Shown: piece by piece, positions 62,561 through 64,000 of the stretch | Layout of the letters: each line of letters starts with the position of its first letter | Position numbering within the stretch: the first letter of the stretch is position 1 | Assembly: GCF_030657435.1 (NCBI RefSeq) | Contig: NZ_JAUTWS010000004.1 | Location: 219,839 to 283,838 of the forward strand | Direction: 5' to 3' | From: Paracraurococcus lichenis | GTDB taxonomy: Bacteria; Pseudomonadota; Alphaproteobacteria; Acetobacterales; Acetobacteraceae | DNA: 64,000 bases | The notes under the pieces: model-generated | What the model was told of the DNA's origin: nothing | Database searches by the model: none | What the model saw: only the letters and a program-made list of their open reading frames with translations | Position numbers and translations under genes: made by a program

Positions 62561-63496
62561 CTAGTTGGCATCATTGCCTGCGGCGGACAGGGGCATGCTA
62601 CGCCTACTGAGGATTCCGGCGTCCCCAATCTCATGGCGGAACCGGGTGTATCGCGTGTGCCCGAATGCGTCAGTGTACTCCACGAACCCAAAGCAATAAA
62701 GGTTAGCACTCCCCGAGTTGAGATCGGATGCCTGGGCTTCCGTGAGCGCCTTATCAGTCTCGGCGGTCACATTGAATGTGGCGCCTGGTCCAATGGATTG
62801 TCGGTGATTGTCGTCGAGAGGACCGACGGCAAACACAGGAGCATGTGTTGGCATTACTTCGATCTCAGTTTTAGCACCCAAGCGGTGAGCCGGGGTTTGG
62901 CCGAAGTTCTTCAAATTGATTGCGACCCGAGGCGATCGACCCGTTGCGACATGCGACACGCTGATGTCCAAAATGCCGATATATGCCCGAAGTTGCCGTT
63001 CGGCTGTGCGCTCAGCAGCTTGCAGAGCGGCCAAGGCGGCGTCGGCACTTCTTCCGGCCTCCTTCACCGATCTGCGGGTCAGCGCGAGCGTATAGAGCAG
63101 CCCCAAGGTGCCGAGAGCCGTGAGAGCAGTCTGCCACCAAGCAGCAACTCTCTGGGATTCGGCAGCATCAGCGGCTCGCTCTGCGGCGGCCGCCGCCCGT
63201 TGTTGGGCTATGAGATCGTCAGCCTCACGCTGCTCGGCGCGTTGTTCGCGCCGCTCGGCGTCCTCGGCCTTCTTTGGATCTTCGACGATCCTGACCGGAA
63301 ACGGCGGGCGCTCGGCTGCGCTCTGGTTGTTGTCAGTCTGGCCTGTACTATCACCTTGTACGGATGGGCTCGGCTGGGTGCTCCCGGAAGCTTCTGGGGA
63401 CTGTGCGGATAGCGGTGCGCTCAGCAGTATTCCTGCTGCAAAGTACGCACCTATCGCAACGTGATGCAGTGGCAAACGGGAAAAACCATTTAGCAT
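62561..63496 (-). CDS. exported/membrane hypothetical protein, related to the next gene
   Basis: A 311-residue protein with an N-terminal signal or anchor (MLNGFSRLPLHHVAIGAYFAAGILLSAPLSAQ), an acidic/basic coiled coil (KKAEDAERREQRAEQREADDLIAQQRAAAAAERAAD) and a second membrane helix (WWQTALTALGTLGLLYTLAL). A beta-rich C-terminus carries RQLRAYIGILDISV and INLKNFGQTPAHRLG, the same plan as the adjacent 61428-62498 protein. The ATG overlaps the stop of the DUF6471-like gene by one base (TGATG), so the two are translationally coupled. Function unknown. Confidence 0.7.
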   Translation of the reverse strand: MLNGFSRLPLHHVAIGAYFAAGILLSAPLSAQSPEASGSTQPSPSVQGDSTGQTDNNQSAAERPPFPVRIVEDPKKAEDAERREQRAEQREADDLIAQQRAAAAAERAADAAESQRVAAWWQTALTALGTLGLLYTLALTRRSVKEAGRSADAALAALQAAERTAERQLRAYIGILDISVSHVATGRSPRVAINLKNFGQTPAHRLGAKTEIEVMPTHAPVFAVGPLDDNHRQSIGPGATFNVTAETDKALTEAQASDLNSGSANLYCFGFVEYTDAFGHTRYTRFRHEIGDAGILSRRSMPLSAAGNDAN

Positions 63497-63768
63497 CAAT
63501 CCAGCCTGACCTCTTTCGCCCCGACCGCTACCAAGCATTGCACGAAGAACGCCGCCGAGAAGCCGCCCCGGCTGATCTTGTTGGCGATGTTCCTCTCGTT
63601 CTCATGCACGCCGACGGCTTCCAGCCGCTCGGCAAGCTCGCGGTAGCCTAGGTTCCGGCGCTTCAACTCCGCCCGGAGTATGCCTTTCACCTTCGCCTGC
63701 CAGTCTGTCTCGTCCATGCGTCTCACCGAATCCAGGGTGGAAATCATCATATTCGGTGATTTGGGCAT
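63496..63768 (-). CDS. DUF6471-like small protein
   Basis: A 90-residue protein whose core DWQAKVKGILRAELKRRNLGYRELAERLEAVGVHENERNIANKISRGGFSAAFFVQCLVAVGAKEVRL matches, from memory, the DUF6471 family, which looks like a helix-turn-helix variant (RELAERL, NIANKISRG). The ATG at 63717 is an alternative, shorter start. It is the first gene of the minus-strand pair, and imperfect repeats and a perfect palindrome sit in front of it, fitting an autoregulator. The role is inference. Confidence 0.7.
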   Translation of the reverse strand: MPKSPNMMISTLDSVRRMDETDWQAKVKGILRAELKRRNLGYRELAERLEAVGVHENERNIANKISRGGFSAAFFVQCLVAVGAKEVRLD

Positions 63769-63801
63769 TGACCACGCCCACGAAAATCACCACATTCGAT
63801 G
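63741..63801. repeat. pair of imperfect 18-bp direct repeats
   Basis: AAATCATCATATTCGGTG (63741-63758) and AAATCACCACATTCGATG (63784-63801) agree at 15 of 18 positions, 43 bp apart. Copy 1 lies at the start of the DUF6471-like gene and copy 2 forms the left arm of the palindrome at 63787-63822. Together they look like repeated operator half-sites. Confidence 0.6.
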
Positions 63802-63822
63802 TATCAACATCGAATGTGGTGA
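63787..63822. repeat. perfect 16-bp inverted repeat
   Basis: TCACCACATTCGATGT (63787-63802) and ACATCGAATGTGGTGA (63807-63822) are exact reverse complements separated by ATCA. It lies between the minus-strand DUF6471-like gene and the plus-strand transposase, and its right arm overlaps the likely transposase start codons. It may be an operator, a start-sequestering hairpin, or part of the element end. Confidence 0.75.
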
Positions 63823-64000
63823 CGGTGGCCCAGCATTTCCTCCTCTCCGCACGCGCAAGGACGCTGACCATCGCGTCCGTCCTGCGCATGTCGGACCGGG
63901 ATGCCGAGACCATGTTCGCCAGCATCCGATGGGCTGAGACGGACGGCAAGGCAGTCTGCCCGCACTGCGCCTGCCCGACCTGCTACGAGGCACGCCGGCC
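63819..64000 (+). CDS. IS1595-family transposase, N-terminal part (cut by window end)
   Basis: The open frame runs off the window. The translation VAQHFLLSARARTLTIASVLRMSDRDAETMFASIRWAETDGKAVCPHCACPTCYEARRP matches the start of IS1595-type (ISXO2-like) transposases: a helix-turn-helix-like lead and the zinc-ribbon CPHC. GTG at 63816, 63819 or 63825 could start it; 63819 gives a usual-looking MTVAQHFLLSA. No left element end was identified. The gene marks this end as mobile DNA. Confidence 0.8.
   Translation, partial: MTVAQHFLLSARARTLTIASVLRMSDRDAETMFASIRWAETDGKAVCPHCACPTCYEARR

Noticed and set aside
62480..63412. A 310-codon plus-strand frame.
   Set aside because: Antisense to the 62561-63496 protein, which has signal, coiled coil, helix and a start coupled to the upstream gene.
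1..64000. rRNA, tRNA and CRISPR elements.
   Set aside because: No 16S/23S-like stretch, cloverleaf or regularly spaced repeat array was seen by eye. A tRNA-finding program would be decisive.

Overview
The window is a high-GC, gene-dense stretch of a bacterial chromosome. The likely host is an alphaproteobacterium of the Acetobacteraceae/Rhodospirillales type (Roseomonas-like). This is inferred from the very GC-rich codon use, frequent GTG/TTG starts, four orphan TctC/Bug-type solute-binding proteins, the DUF3429 and YcjX/YcjF families, and the gene order of the rpsB-to-lpxI cluster. No rRNA, tRNA or CRISPR array was seen.

Layout: (1) 48-6944, a plus-strand catabolic operon with an M20 deacylase, a small lipoprotein, three tandem paralogous M20 carbamoylase-type amidohydrolases joined by 4-bp overlaps, and an MlrC-type M81 peptidase. 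(2) 6952-12428, housekeeping and sugar-acid genes: eda-kdgK, a coiled-coil protein, DUF3429, a CorC-like CBS protein, csaA-gpt. (3) 12563-18474, ggt, a macrodomain and an amidase in one run, a small lipoprotein, and a serralysin-type RTX metalloprotease. (4) 18678-35663, the core information and envelope cluster: rpsB, tsf, pyrH, frr, uppS, cdsA, dxr, rseP, bamA, skp-like, lpxD, fabZ, lpxA, lpxI, then gloA-like and ycjX/ycjF-like genes. It links translation, isoprenoid and phospholipid synthesis, outer-membrane assembly and lipid A synthesis. (5) 35664-42660, two TctC proteins, two acyl-CoA dehydrogenases, an isopropylmalate-dehydrogenase-like enzyme and an FAD amine oxidase. (6) 42704-47613, an RND efflux pump with its TetR regulator and a duplicated, identical operator. 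(7) 47652-53956, TctC proteins, a TauD-type dioxygenase, a membrane protein, a probable ribosome-inactivating protein (RIP), enoyl-CoA hydratase and nitronate monooxygenase. (8) 54056-57813, a possible peptide system: a 62-residue peptide carrying a duplicated 16-residue motif, a DUF6065-like protein, a 101-residue protein and a SARP-like BTAD/TPR regulator around an AT-rich control region. (9) 57897-61063, a MarR-controlled EmrAB-type drug efflux operon. (10) about 61200-64000, an accessory segment of lower GC with two related membrane proteins, a DUF6471-like protein, a perfect 16-bp inverted repeat and the start of an IS1595-family transposase cut by the window end.

The two strongest leads for undescribed biology are the RIP-like gene at 51409-52050, whose product carries most of the ricin/Shiga-toxin active-site signature, and the repeat-peptide cassette at 54056-57813. 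Both are family-level inferences from reading the translations and have not been checked by database search.
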